Below, piece after piece: positions 35,111 through 43,463 of a stretch of DNA of 64,000 nucleotides (position 1 is the stretch's first letter; every line of letters begins with the position of its first letter). The DNA lies in contig CACYHB010000003.1 of the NCBI GenBank assembly GCA_902774015.1, forward strand, positions 62,001 to 126,000, in the 5' to 3' direction. The stretch comes from Oscillospiraceae bacterium. GTDB lineage: Bacteria > Bacillota > Clostridia > Oscillospirales > Oscillospiraceae. Position numbers and translations under genes: made by a program. The notes beneath the pieces were generated by a model, which saw only the letters and a program-made list of their open reading frames with translations, was not told the origin of the DNA and ran no database searches.

Positions 35111-35962
35111 TTACTTGACGACAACAGAGGTGGCCTGGAGATTGGGACCCTCGTACCAGTAGAGGAAGCCTTCCAGATCGATCACGTCGCCGACCTTCAG
35201 GTTCTCAACAGCCTTGTACACGTCGGTCTCTTCGTTGCAGAGATAGTACTCCACGCAGAACTCATACGTGGTATCGCCGCGGGTGACCTTGAAGTACAGG
35301 TCGTCGGTCTTCTCTTCGGGGTTTTTGTAGGCAAAGGCGGCGCCGGAGTCGTCATAAGCCTCGACAGTCACGTCCTTGAAGGAGACAAGCTGGTTCATGT
35401 AGTTGATCATATCAACGGTGCCCCAGACATCGCTGATGTCCTTTGCCTCGGCAATGAAGGGTTCACCATCCAGGAACTCAAAGGTGGCGTCGGTGATCTC
35501 CACTTCGCCGGCCCACTCGGACTTGAAGCCGGTGACCAGGATCATCTGGCCGGGAACGAGGAATTCGTTGTCTTCCTCGGAGCAGGCCATGTTATAAATG
35601 AAGAAGGCGCCATCCGCATCGGCGGCATAGACGGAGACCTTGTTGTCCCACCAGGACTGCTTGGCCTGAACACAGCACTCGACCATAACCTCGGTGTCCA
35701 GGTCGGCGGCGGCGAACTCGGCATAGCCCATCATAGGAACGGCCTCTTCGGCAGGAGCAGCTTCCTCGGCGGGGGCAGCCTCTTCAACGGGAGCAGCCTC
35801 TTCGGCGGGGGCAGCCTCTTCGGCGGGGGCAGCCTCTTCGGCGGGAGCGGCCTCTTCGGCGGGAGCAGCTTCCTCAGTGGCAGCGGGAGCGGCGGACTGG
35901 CCGCAGGCAGCCAGAGCGAAAACCATGACCAGCGCAAGTAGAAGTGCAAGATACTTTTTCAT
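35111..35962 (-). CDS. Lipoprotein with EEAAPA repeats
   Basis: This 283-aa secreted lipoprotein has a signal peptide ending in the lipobox LAAC (Cys20), then eight hexapeptides of the EEAAPA type (residues 30-77), then a C-terminal region rich in beta strands and acidic residues. That region looks like two OB-fold-like halves (VMVECCVQAKQSWWDNKVSV; QLVSFKDVTVEAY). The repeats probably form a flexible linker from the membrane through the wall. No enzyme motif is seen. AAGGAGG precedes ATG 35962. Confidence 0.8.
   Translation of the reverse strand: MKKYLALLLALVMVFALAACGQSAAPAATEEAAPAEEAAPAEEAAPAEEAAPAEEAAPVEEAAPAEEAAPAEEAVPMMGYAEFAAADLDTEVMVECCVQAKQSWWDNKVSVYAADADGAFFIYNMACSEEDNEFLVPGQMILVTGFKSEWAGEVEITDATFEFLDGEPFIAEAKDISDVWGTVDMINYMNQLVSFKDVTVEAYDDSGAAFAYKNPEEKTDDLYFKVTRGDTTYEFCVEYYLCNEETDVYKAVENLKVGDVIDLEGFLYWYEGPNLQATSVVVK
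35732..35875 (-). repeat. In-frame tandem repeat, 18-bp unit, 8 copies
   Basis: Eight near-identical 18-bp units encode EEAAPA, with variants ending APV and VPM. They lie within the lipoprotein gene, and slippage would keep the frame. Confidence 0.85.
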
Positions 35963-36007
35963 TTCTGTCCTCCTTGGTTAAAATATTGTCTTCTAGGGAC
36001 ATAAGAC

Positions 36008-36035
36008 ATTATACCCGAAATACCGGGAAAATCAA
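36008..36035 (-). promoter_or_regulatory. Promoter of the lipoprotein gene
   Basis: On the minus strand TTGATT (36035-36030) and TATAAT (36013-36008) are spaced by 16 bases, about 45 bases upstream of the start codon. Confidence 0.7.
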
Positions 36036-36092
36036 GGGTTTGTGACAGGTCGTTATTTTTCTGGTGAATTGAAAGAATTCCTCGTATGGATG

Positions 36093-36124
36093 AAAAAGCT
36101 GCGGCCGAAAGGATCGGCCGCAGC
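36093..36124 (-). terminator. Terminator of the sugar ABC transporter operon
   Basis: A perfect 11-bp GC-rich stem (36098-36108 with 36114-36124) with a 5-base loop is followed on the minus strand by five Ts. Confidence 0.88.
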
Positions 36125-36134
36125 AGGGAAGAAG

Positions 36135-37730
36135 TTACTGTTTTCTCTGTTTGTTCCGAATTGCCCCGATCCCGGCGAAGATGCCGATGAGCACCCAGGC
36201 CAGGGCGAGCGCGGACAGGAGCATCACTGCCGTATGCGGCAGAGGGCCGAGGTCGCCGGGACCTCCTGCGCCGGCGGCGCTGATCTGATCCAGACGGTAG
36301 AGGGAGTTGACATCGGAAAAGAGCTTCTCCATATAACTCTCATCCACGGTCTGCTTGCGCCGAACCGATTTGGTCACATCCTCAATCATCTGACCCGCCG
36401 CGTCGCGCAGGGAGGTGGAGCCGTTGAACACCGGCGTGGTGAAGGTGTTGGCGGTGTTCTCCATCAAAAGCTTCGTCGCTTCGATCTTAACGGAATAATG
36501 CTCGTTGTTGTCTTCCCCGGAGCGGGAGAGGTAATCCCTGTATTCCTCGCTCTCACGGGCCTTGAAGGTTACGGGGGAATAGCCCTCCGTCTCGGCATAG
36601 GCGATCTGCACCTCGTTTGTCAGCAGATACTGGGCGAAGAGCCAGGAGGCCAGCACCACCTGCGGGTCCTCCTTGTTGAAGATACAGAGGCTCGGCCCCT
36701 GAGAGATCATGAAAGGGTTCTCCGGATCAAACTGCGGCACCGGAAGGACCGCTGTCTCAAAAGGCACCAGCTTGTCTTCACTGATGTCCAGAAGTGGCGC
36801 GTCGGAGCCGATCCAGGTGGCGCCGGCGGTGGAATCCACCGCGAAGAGGCACTGGCCTGCGTTGAGGAAGTTCGCGGGATATGAGGAGATCTTGAAAGTG
36901 GAGAAGGCGCCGTTTTTCACATGCTGTGCGATGGTATACAGGAGCTCCTTGGTGGTGTCGTTGAAGATCTGCACTTCGCCCGACTCCGTGGAGTAGCCCG
37001 CACCTTTCTGCCGCAGCATCTGGATCATCATGTTGTCGGTGGACTTATAGATGAAGGGGATCATGACCTTCTGGCCGTTGAGCTTGTAATTGCCGTCGGC
37101 GTCCTTTGCCATGGCTGCCTCGGAGACCTCCCAGACAAAGTCCCAGGTCAGCACCTCCGGCAGCGTGTAGCCCAGCTTCTCCACGTAGGTCTTGTTGACG
37201 TAGCAGGCCTCGGTGGAGCGCATGTAGGGCACTGCGTAGCTGACACCGCCGATCCTGCCCTCGGCGAGAAATTCGGGGATCACCTCGTCCAGGGTCGGCG
37301 CGTCATAGCGCAGCTCTTTTCCGCCGAAGCCATAGTTTTCGTCTGCAAACAGCTCGTCCAGCGGGACGACCACGTCTGCACCCGTCATATAGGTGGCGAT
37401 GTGATCCGGATAGGTGACGCAGACGTTCGGTGTGGTGTCTGTGGCGATGTTGGTGATCACGTCGTTGTAGATCTTGCCGTAGTCGGTGTAGAGGCGCATG
37501 TTCACCTTGATGTTCGGATAGAGCGCCTGAAAGTCAGCAATCGCTTTCTGATAGATGGCCGTCTGCACTTTATTGGTGTCGTTCTTGGCCCAGAAGGTGA
37601 TCTCATAGTCGCGAGAGCTGTCAAAGCTCTCCGGAACGGAGAAGGCGATTCGTTCCCGCGAACCGTGACAGGCGCAAAGAGGCAGGACCATCAGGAGACA
37701 GAGCAGGATGCAGGCAAGACGTTTTTTCAT
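36135..37730 (-). CDS. Extracellular solute-binding protein, family 1, with C-terminal anchor
   Basis: This 531-aa sugar-binding lipoprotein of a CUT1-type ABC importer has a signal peptide with lipobox LCAC, then YEITFWAKNDTN at the start of the binding fold, and typical YPNIKVNM and AYAETEGYSPV motifs. It is about 100 residues longer than usual. The extra C-terminus includes a hydrophobic helix (TAVMLLSALALAWVLIGIFA) followed by basic residues, so the protein may be anchored at both ends. It is the last gene of the operon. The substrate is unknown. Confidence 0.85.
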   Translation of the reverse strand: MKKRLACILLCLLMVLPLCACHGSRERIAFSVPESFDSSRDYEITFWAKNDTNKVQTAIYQKAIADFQALYPNIKVNMRLYTDYGKIYNDVITNIATDTTPNVCVTYPDHIATYMTGADVVVPLDELFADENYGFGGKELRYDAPTLDEVIPEFLAEGRIGGVSYAVPYMRSTEACYVNKTYVEKLGYTLPEVLTWDFVWEVSEAAMAKDADGNYKLNGQKVMIPFIYKSTDNMMIQMLRQKGAGYSTESGEVQIFNDTTKELLYTIAQHVKNGAFSTFKISSYPANFLNAGQCLFAVDSTAGATWIGSDAPLLDISEDKLVPFETAVLPVPQFDPENPFMISQGPSLCIFNKEDPQVVLASWLFAQYLLTNEVQIAYAETEGYSPVTFKARESEEYRDYLSRSGEDNNEHYSVKIEATKLLMENTANTFTTPVFNGSTSLRDAAGQMIEDVTKSVRRKQTVDESYMEKLFSDVNSLYRLDQISAAGAGGPGDLGPLPHTAVMLLSALALAWVLIGIFAGIGAIRNKQRKQ

Positions 37731-38590
37731 CCTTTGGTACCCCCTCTCGAGACGCCGGCCATGATCTTTTTATGGAAGATCAGGAACAGGATGATGAGCG
37801 GCACGGAAATGACCACCACGGCGGCCATCATCGCAGGGATGTTCTCGCGTCCGAAGCCGTTTTCGCGGATCTCCTGAATGCCGTTGGAGACCAGGAAATA
37901 GGCCTCGTCGTCGGTGATGAGCCGGGGCCATACGTAGCTGTTCCAGCACTCGATGACCTTCAGGATCACAATGGTGACCACCGTGGGCTGGGAGATGGGA
38001 AGCATGACCTTGAACAGATATTTGAGGTCGGACGTGCCGTCCACCTTCGCGGCCTTGTAGAGTTCGTCGGGGATCTGCTCGAAGTTTTCCTTGAGCAGGT
38101 AGATGTAGAAGACAGAGGTGACGGAGGGCAGGATCAGACCCCAGAAAGTGTTGCGCATGCCCCAGTTGGTGATGGTGACGAAGTTCGTGATGATGACAAG
38201 CTCGCTCGGGATCATCATCAGGGAGAGAAACAGGGCGAAGACCAGATTCTTCCCCGGAAAATCCAGACGGGCAAAAGCGTAGGCCGCAAAGATGATGACC
38301 ACCATCATGAGCGCGGTAGTGGCGACGGTGAAGACGATGGTGTTGGTAAAGTAACGCGCCAGATTCACCGTTGTGAAGGCGTCCACATAGTTCTGCAGGG
38401 TGGGGGAGAGCGTGAAGAAGCTGGGGATATATTCGCCGTTATAGGCGCTGTAGCTCTTCACCGAGCTCAGGAGCATCCAGTAGAAGGGAAAGAGGACGAT
38501 CAGCGCCCAGAGGGTCAGAAGCGTGTAGGTGATGATCTTCCGGATCTTGTCGCGCCGGCGGGCAGCCTGTTCGATCGTATCGTAATTCAT
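37727..38590 (-). CDS. Carbohydrate ABC transporter permease, MalG type
   Basis: This 287-aa inner-membrane permease has six transmembrane segments. The EAA loop contains ELYKAAKVDGTSDLKYLFKVMLPISQP, and the C-terminus KKIMAGVSRGGTKG is typical of MalG-like proteins. It overlaps the binding-protein gene by four bases and lies 12 bases after the MalF-type gene, so it is cotranscribed with both. The ribosome binding site is GAGGGGGTG. Confidence 0.9.
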   Translation of the reverse strand: MNYDTIEQAARRRDKIRKIITYTLLTLWALIVLFPFYWMLLSSVKSYSAYNGEYIPSFFTLSPTLQNYVDAFTTVNLARYFTNTIVFTVATTALMMVVIIFAAYAFARLDFPGKNLVFALFLSLMMIPSELVIITNFVTITNWGMRNTFWGLILPSVTSVFYIYLLKENFEQIPDELYKAAKVDGTSDLKYLFKVMLPISQPTVVTIVILKVIECWNSYVWPRLITDDEAYFLVSNGIQEIRENGFGRENIPAMMAAVVVISVPLIILFLIFHKKIMAGVSRGGTKG

Positions 38591-38602
38591 GACCGCACCC
38601 CC

Positions 38603-39493
38603 TCAGTACTGGACGTTCTTTTTGCTGATCATCAGGTTGATGACTGTGATGGTCAGCACGATGGCGAAGAGGATCAGAGCAGCGGCCGAGGCATAGGAGG
38701 GATAGCCGCCGCTGTCGCCGTAGAGCATGTCGTAGACGTAGCCCACGATGGTGTTCATGCCGGCGGCGTTCAGGTCGGTACCGAAAATGGCGACCTCGTC
38801 GCTGTAAGCTTTGAAAGCGCCGATGAAGCCCGTGATGATAAGGTAGAAGATCATCGGGGAGATCATAGGCAGGGTGATGCGGGTGAAGGTGCGCCACTTG
38901 GAGGTGCCGTCGATCTTGGCGGCGTTGTAGTAGTCCTGCCGCACAGAGGCGAGCGCCGAGGTGAGGATCAGGATCTTGAAGGGCATGACCACCCAGACCG
39001 TGTAGATGCACATGACCAGCATCTTCGCCCAGTAGGGACCGTCGATGAAATCCACGGACGGACCGCCGAAAAAGTGGATCAGAAGATTGATGAGACCGTC
39101 GGAATAGGCGGTTTTCTTAAAGAGGATCATGAACACCAGACCGACAGCCAGCGTGTTCGTGACATAGGGCAGAAAGAACACGGTCTGATACAGGTCGCGC
39201 AGAGGTTTGATGGAGTTGAGACCGACGGAGATCAGCAGCGCGAGCCCCGTGGAGACGGGGACGGTGATGACAACAAGAATGAAGGTGTTCTTTACCGCCT
39301 GCAGGAAGTAGGGATCGTGCAGGACGTAGGAATAGTTGTAGAGGCCGGTGCCCCAGAAGGTCTGGGACGCGGAATTGTAGCCCTCCTCGAAGGAGTAGAC
39401 GAAAACGTCAACCAGCGGGTAGACCATGAAAACGCCGAGGAAGGCAATGGCAGGCAGCAGATACAGCCAGGCTTTCCAGTTCTTCTTCTGCAT
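38603..39493 (-). CDS. Carbohydrate ABC transporter permease, MalF type
   Basis: This 296-aa permease partners the MalG-type protein. It has an N-terminal signal-anchor (AWLYLLPAIAFLGVFMVYPL), further membrane helices, and the EAA loop YNAAKIDGTSKWRTFTRITLPM. ATG 39493 follows GGGAGG by six bases on the minus strand; a longer reading frame starting at 39517 overlaps the ATPase gene and is less likely. Confidence 0.9.
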   Translation of the reverse strand: MQKKNWKAWLYLLPAIAFLGVFMVYPLVDVFVYSFEEGYNSASQTFWGTGLYNYSYVLHDPYFLQAVKNTFILVVITVPVSTGLALLISVGLNSIKPLRDLYQTVFFLPYVTNTLAVGLVFMILFKKTAYSDGLINLLIHFFGGPSVDFIDGPYWAKMLVMCIYTVWVVMPFKILILTSALASVRQDYYNAAKIDGTSKWRTFTRITLPMISPMIFYLIITGFIGAFKAYSDEVAIFGTDLNAAGMNTIVGYVYDMLYGDSGGYPSYASAAALILFAIVLTITVINLMISKKNVQY

Positions 39494-39506
39494 GGAGCGC
39501 CTCCCT

Positions 39507-40604
39507 TCAGACCTCAAAGGGGATGCGCTCTTCGGTCACGGCGTCGAAAATGTGAACCTTGGCGGGCTTGAGCGCAAAGCGGACGGATTCATGCCCGACG
39601 TCGATCTCCTCCTCGGAGGAAATGATGGCGCGGACCGTCTCGCTGACGGCCGCGGGATGAACGGAGACAACGCTGCGGTCGCGGCCCATGACCTCCACCG
39701 CCTGCAGATGGCAGCTGAGCGGGCCGGCGGCTTCCAGACGGAAACCCTCGGGCCGGACGCCCACGAAGACCTTGCGGTCCGATATGCCTTTTACGTTCAT
39801 CACGCCGTCCTCGCCGATGTAGAGGACGCCGCTGCGCACCTCGCCTTCAAAGACGTTGATGGGAGGCGTGCCGAGGAACTTGGCGACAAAGAGATTCACA
39901 GGCTCATCGTAGACCTTCTGGGGCTGACCGATCTGGTGTACCACGCCGTCTTTCATCACGACGATCAGATCGGAAATGCTCATGGCCTCCTCCTGGTCAT
40001 GCGTGACAAAGATGGTGGTGATCCCGGTCTCGCGCTGGATGCGGCGGATCTCCTCGCGCGTCTGCAGACGCAGGCGCGCGTCAAGGTTCGAAAGCGGTTC
40101 GTCCAGCAGGAGGACGCGGGGCATCTTTACCAGCGCCCGGGCAATGGCGACGCGCTGCTGCTGGCCGCCGGACATCTCCGAAGGCTTGCGCTCCATGAGC
40201 TGTTCGATCTGCACAAGGCGGGCGGCCTCTTCCGCTTTTTTGTTCATCTCCGCTTTGGAGAGCTTTTCTTTGCCTTTCAGGTTCTGCAGCGGGAAGAGGA
40301 TGTTCTGTCGCACGGTCAGATGGGGATAGAGAGCATAGTTCTGAAACACCAGGCCCACGCCGCGGTTCTCGGGCGGCAGACGGGTCACATCGTCCTCCCC
40401 GAAGTAAATCTGCCCGCTGGTAGGAATTTCCAGGCCGCAGATCAGATTCAGCGTAGTGCTCTTGCCGCAGCCGGAGGGGCCGAGCAGGCCGATCAGCTTC
40501 CCGTCGGGGATCTCAAAGGTGAAATCGTTGACGGCGATGACCTCGTCGCCTTTTTTCTGACGGCTGGGGAATTTTTTCGTCAGATGCTGCAATACAACTT
40601 TCAT
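39507..40604 (-). CDS. Sugar ABC transporter ATP-binding protein, MsmK/UgpC type
   Basis: This 365-aa ATPase drives the importer. It has Walker A GPSGCGKST, the Q-loop in FQNYALYPHLTV, signature MSGGQQQR, Walker [14 protein letters not shown] and the switch His in THDQEEAM, then a C-terminal TOBE-like regulatory domain (about residues 245-365). Many Firmicute sugar importers lack a dedicated ATPase and share one; here it is the first gene of the operon. Confidence 0.92.
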   Translation of the reverse strand: MKVVLQHLTKKFPSRQKKGDEVIAVNDFTFEIPDGKLIGLLGPSGCGKSTTLNLICGLEIPTSGQIYFGEDDVTRLPPENRGVGLVFQNYALYPHLTVRQNILFPLQNLKGKEKLSKAEMNKKAEEAARLVQIEQLMERKPSEMSGGQQQRVAIARALVKMPRVLLLDEPLSNLDARLRLQTREEIRRIQRETGITTIFVTHDQEEAMSISDLIVVMKDGVVHQIGQPQKVYDEPVNLFVAKFLGTPPINVFEGEVRSGVLYIGEDGVMNVKGISDRKVFVGVRPEGFRLEAAGPLSCHLQAVEVMGRDRSVVSVHPAAVSETVRAIISSEEEIDVGHESVRFALKPAKVHIFDAVTEERIPFEV

Positions 40605-40642
40605 GGCAATTCATCCCTTTGCGTTCAAATTGGACATGCGCG

Positions 40643-40657
40643 CTGTATGGTATACAG
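40643..40657. promoter_or_regulatory. Candidate operator upstream of the sugar ABC operon
   Basis: CTGTAT and ATACAG flank GGT in a 15-bp palindrome 39 bases upstream of the ATPase start. The TGGTATAC core resembles GntR-family operators. No GntR gene is in the window, and the ROK protein at 46962 is the only sugar-type regulator nearby. Confidence 0.4.
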
Positions 40658-40757
40658 GATGTTTCCATTAAATCACATAAGAAGTGAAATTTCAACTTTT
40701 GTCTGGAGCCAGACAGATTTTTACCGCTTTCGCCCACTGGCCCTGTACAAACAATAA

Positions 40758-40796
40758 GACGCCCGAACAGCCGGATAACGGACATGTTCGGGCGTC
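40758..40796. terminator. Hairpin between the permease remnant and the sugar ABC operon
   Basis: A perfect 12-bp stem (GACGCCCGAACA with TGTTCGGGCGTC) has a 15-base loop. T-rich sequence follows on both strands, though not as an uninterrupted run. On the minus strand it follows the permease remnant and would isolate the isomerase gene from the ABC operon. Confidence 0.6.
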
Positions 40797-40841
40797 GCGA
40801 TATTTGTTTTTGCCAAAGAGCAGAGGGGAGAAAGGACGGGA

Positions 40842-41108
40842 TCAGCCCTTGACCGCGCCGCTGGTCATACCGGCGATGATCTGCTCCTGGAAGAGCACGT
40901 AGCCGATGATGGAGGGGACGATCGAAATCACGATAGCCGCGTACATGGAAACATAGTCGGTGGAGAACTGGTTGGTGAAATAGCGAATACCGACCTGGAT
41001 CGTGCGCAGCTTTTCGGAGGAGACGATCAGGTTCGCGAAAATGAACTCGTTCCAGCAGGTGAGAAACTGGAAGGTGGCGGCTGTGACGATGCCGGTGCGG
41101 CTCAGCCT
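40842..41108 (-). pseudogene. Remnant of a MalG-type sugar ABC permease, 5' part lost
   Basis: Read on the minus strand, this stretch encodes about the last 88 residues of a carbohydrate permease. It includes CWNEFIFANLIVSSEKLRT, YFTNQFSTDYVSMYAA and the terminal IAGMTSGAVKG, ending in TGA at 40842-40844. The frame is open with no start codon, and homology stops near 41108, about 24 bases from the end of the isomerase gene. The N-terminal two thirds have been deleted. It differs in sequence from the intact MalG-type gene at 37727, so it comes from a separate transporter that once followed the isomerase. Confidence 0.8.
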
Positions 41109-41131
41109 TTCAGGACAGACTCCGGAGAATA

Positions 41132-42478
41132 TTAATACTTGCAGACCTCGAAGCCGAACATGTCGGCCAGAGCCTCCAGCGTTTCGGCATGGCGGCCCTT
41201 CATGACCACAAAATGGGGCTCGAAGCCGTCCAGCACGCTCTGCTCCACAACTTGACGGCTGTTTGAATCGGTTTTCACCACGATGGACGTGCCGATGAAC
41301 TGCCGGGGCTTGTTCAGCGCCTCGCCCTCGGTGAGGAAGAAGCGGAAGCTGCCGTCAGGCTCCCGGCCGATGCGGAAGACGGTGGCCTCCGGGAAGGCCT
41401 CGCAGCCGAAGTTCATGGCCGGGCCGATCTTGCGGTTGGGGTGCACGCCGATCTCGGCGCCGGTGTCCTTCCGGGCCAGCCGGCAGGCTGCGGCGCCGCA
41501 GTGCCAGAAGGTGATGGTGTTCTCACCCTCGTCCAGGGAGACCGGGTCTCCGAAGAAAACTGGCTCGCCGGAAAGCTGCATGCCGATCCACATGGACAGC
41601 GCCCCGTAGATGTCCGCTTCGCATGCGGCTGCCACACCGTCGTCGTTCAGCAGGCTCAGTACGGTGCACACAGGGGTGCCGAAGGCGGTGAAGAAATCCG
41701 GCCAGCAGCGGGAGGCGAGAGCGCCGATGCCGTGGCTGCGCACGTATTCCGTATAGGCTTTGTAAAGCCTCGCGTGGTCCAGGCGGTTGCGCTCGGGCGT
41801 CTTGTCCAGACCGCAGGTCATGCAGGCGGTCTTTTCCAGAAACGCGGCACACTCCTCGTCCGTATAGCCCTTGGCAGCGTCGATGAGTTCTCGGGCCTCG
41901 ATCGCCTCCAGTTCCACGCCGAAAACGCTCATCAGCTCGCTGTCCAGCGCGCGGCCGAAGCCGAAGCCCTGGGGGGTGTGGCCTACAGCGGACATTTTCA
42001 GCGTACGCATCGCGTGCTTCACCCGGGCAGCCGCGGTGCATGCGCGGACGGCGTGAATCACTTCTTCCTCCTCGGGCGAGCCGAAGACGTACGAGAAGGG
42101 GCGACAGTCGAAGGCCCTGAGGGCATTCGCTGCCGAATAAGCACCGGTCAGGGAGTTGAGGCGAAGACGCCCGCCGTCGATGACAGGCTCGCGCAGCGTC
42201 CAGAGCAGGATGGGGCAGTCAAAGCGGCGCAGCACCTCGGACATGTAAGCGGCGTTGGCGAAGGTCAGATTCTGAAAAACGATCAGACTGGGCTCCTGGC
42301 CATCCAGATAGGCACGGAGCTTGTCCAGCGAGAGCAGCATTTCAGCGGGGCAGACGAAGCGCTCGTCCACACTCTTGAGAAGCTGGATGCTGCGCTCAAA
42401 CTGATCCTGCGCGCTCTCCAGATGGAAAGTGGGCACGCCGACGGGGATATAAACAGGGGAAAAGGCTTTTGCGGTCAT
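41132..42478 (-). CDS. L-fucose/L-arabinose isomerase family protein
   Basis: This 448-aa protein shows the fucose/arabinose isomerase layout: an N-terminal Rossmann-like half with LIVFQNLTFANAAYMSEVL and ILLWTLREP, and a C-terminal half with CEADIYGALSMWIGMQLSG, FWHCGAA and a final FVVMKG segment. Such enzymes interconvert aldoses and ketoses with Mn2+. It is divergent from, and shares a promoter region with, the split transketolase operon. In that setting a plausible job is sulfoquinovose to 6-deoxy-6-sulfofructose isomerisation, but the substrate cannot be read directly. The downstream permease remnant suggests it once led a transporter operon. Confidence 0.8.
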   Translation of the reverse strand: MTAKAFSPVYIPVGVPTFHLESAQDQFERSIQLLKSVDERFVCPAEMLLSLDKLRAYLDGQEPSLIVFQNLTFANAAYMSEVLRRFDCPILLWTLREPVIDGGRLRLNSLTGAYSAANALRAFDCRPFSYVFGSPEEEEVIHAVRACTAAARVKHAMRTLKMSAVGHTPQGFGFGRALDSELMSVFGVELEAIEARELIDAAKGYTDEECAAFLEKTACMTCGLDKTPERNRLDHARLYKAYTEYVRSHGIGALASRCWPDFFTAFGTPVCTVLSLLNDDGVAAACEADIYGALSMWIGMQLSGEPVFFGDPVSLDEGENTITFWHCGAAACRLARKDTGAEIGVHPNRKIGPAMNFGCEAFPEATVFRIGREPDGSFRFFLTEGEALNKPRQFIGTSIVVKTDSNSRQVVEQSVLDGFEPHFVVMKGRHAETLEALADMFGFEVCKY

Positions 42479-42521
42479 AGAGCAGACCTCCCGTTGAACT
42501 AATTATTAAACACTGGAAACC

Positions 42522-42550
42522 ATCATAGCCTCCGCCGCTCATTCTGTCAA
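42522..42550 (-). promoter_or_regulatory. Promoter of the isomerase gene
   Basis: On the minus strand a consensus TTGACA (42550-42545) and TATGAT (42527-42522) are spaced by 17 bases. Its -35 box faces that of the transketolase promoter eight bases away. Confidence 0.82.
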
Positions 42551-42558
42551 TATTATTG

Positions 42559-42587
42559 TTGACAATTGCCATGGACGGCGTTACACT
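42559..42587 (+). promoter_or_regulatory. Promoter of the transketolase operon
   Basis: TTGACA at 42559 and TACACT at 42582 are spaced by 17 bases. Together with the divergent -35 box it forms a palindrome (TGTCAA, eight bases, TTGACA at 42545-42564). An AT-rich leader downstream contains TTTAGTTAG and TTGAATTAAAC, possible operator parts for the ROK regulator. Confidence 0.85.
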
Positions 42588-42632
42588 ACATTTAGTTAGA
42601 CCCTTGAATTAAACAATGGGAGGAAATGTAAA

Positions 42633-43460
42633 TTGGATCACGATATCAGAGAAATCTGCAAGGATATCCGCTGCGACATCATGACCAGCATCGGTCATCT
42701 TGGCGTGGGGCATATCGGCGGCTGCCTGTCACTGGTGGAAGTGCTGGCAGTGCTCTATTTTGAAGAGATGAACATCGATCCGGCCAACCCGAAGATGGCC
42801 GGAAGGGACCGCCTGGTCTGCTCCAAGGGGCACGCCGGCCCCGCGGTCTACGCTACGCTTGCCAACCGCGGCTATTTTGACAAGAAGGAGCTGCTGACTC
42901 TCAACCAGGGCGGCACGCATCTGCCCAGCCACTGCGACATGAACCTCACCACCGGCATTGACATGACCACCGGCTCCCTGGGCCAGGGCTTCTCCTGCGC
43001 CATGGGCGTTGCGCTGGGCAGCAAGCTGGAGGGCGACGGCGCCACCATCTACACCATCATCGGCGACGGCGAGAGCCAGGAGGGCCAGATCTGGGAGGCT
43101 GCCATGTTCGCCGCCGCAAAGAAGCTGGATAACCTGATCGCCTTTACCGACTACAACAAGCTCCAGATCGACGGCACCGTGGAACAGGTCAACGACATCG
43201 CGCCTCTGGCCGAGAAATGGGCCGCCTTCGGCTGGAACGTCATTGAGGTGGAGGACGGCAACGATGCGGAGCAGGTGCAGGAGGCCGTGAAGCACGCCAA
43301 GCTCGGCCGCGGCAGCGAGAAGCCCACCATGGTCATCCTCAATACCAAGAAGGGCTGCGGCGTCAAGTGGATCGAGGACCTGGGACCGGGCAATCACAAC
43401 TGCAACGTCAACGAGGAGCAGGCCAAAGCTGCCATCGCAGAGATCAGAGGGGAGGCATAA
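42633..43460 (+). CDS. Transketolase, N-terminal subunit
   Basis: This 275-aa protein equals the thiamine-diphosphate-binding half of transketolase. It has SKGHAGPAVYATLANRGYF, GSLGQGFSCAMGVALG and the TPP motif GDGESQEGQIWEAAMFA with NKLQIDG. Two-carbon ketol transfer requires the partner encoded next. It starts at TTG 42633 behind GGGAGG. Split transketolases occur in ordinary pentose metabolism, apiose catabolism (AptAB) and sulfoglycolysis (SqwGH); the neighbours point away from ordinary housekeeping use. Confidence 0.93.
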   Translation: MDHDIREICKDIRCDIMTSIGHLGVGHIGGCLSLVEVLAVLYFEEMNIDPANPKMAGRDRLVCSKGHAGPAVYATLANRGYFDKKELLTLNQGGTHLPSHCDMNLTTGIDMTTGSLGQGFSCAMGVALGSKLEGDGATIYTIIGDGESQEGQIWEAAMFAAAKKLDNLIAFTDYNKLQIDGTVEQVNDIAPLAEKWAAFGWNVIEVEDGNDAEQVQEAVKHAKLGRGSEKPTMVILNTKKGCGVKWIEDLGPGNHNCNVNEEQAKAAIAEIRGEA

Positions 43461-43463
43461 AAC

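Noticed and set aside
35732-35875. Regular repeat that could be taken for a CRISPR-like array
   Set aside because: The units are 18 bp with no spacers and encode a hexapeptide in frame within a lipoprotein.
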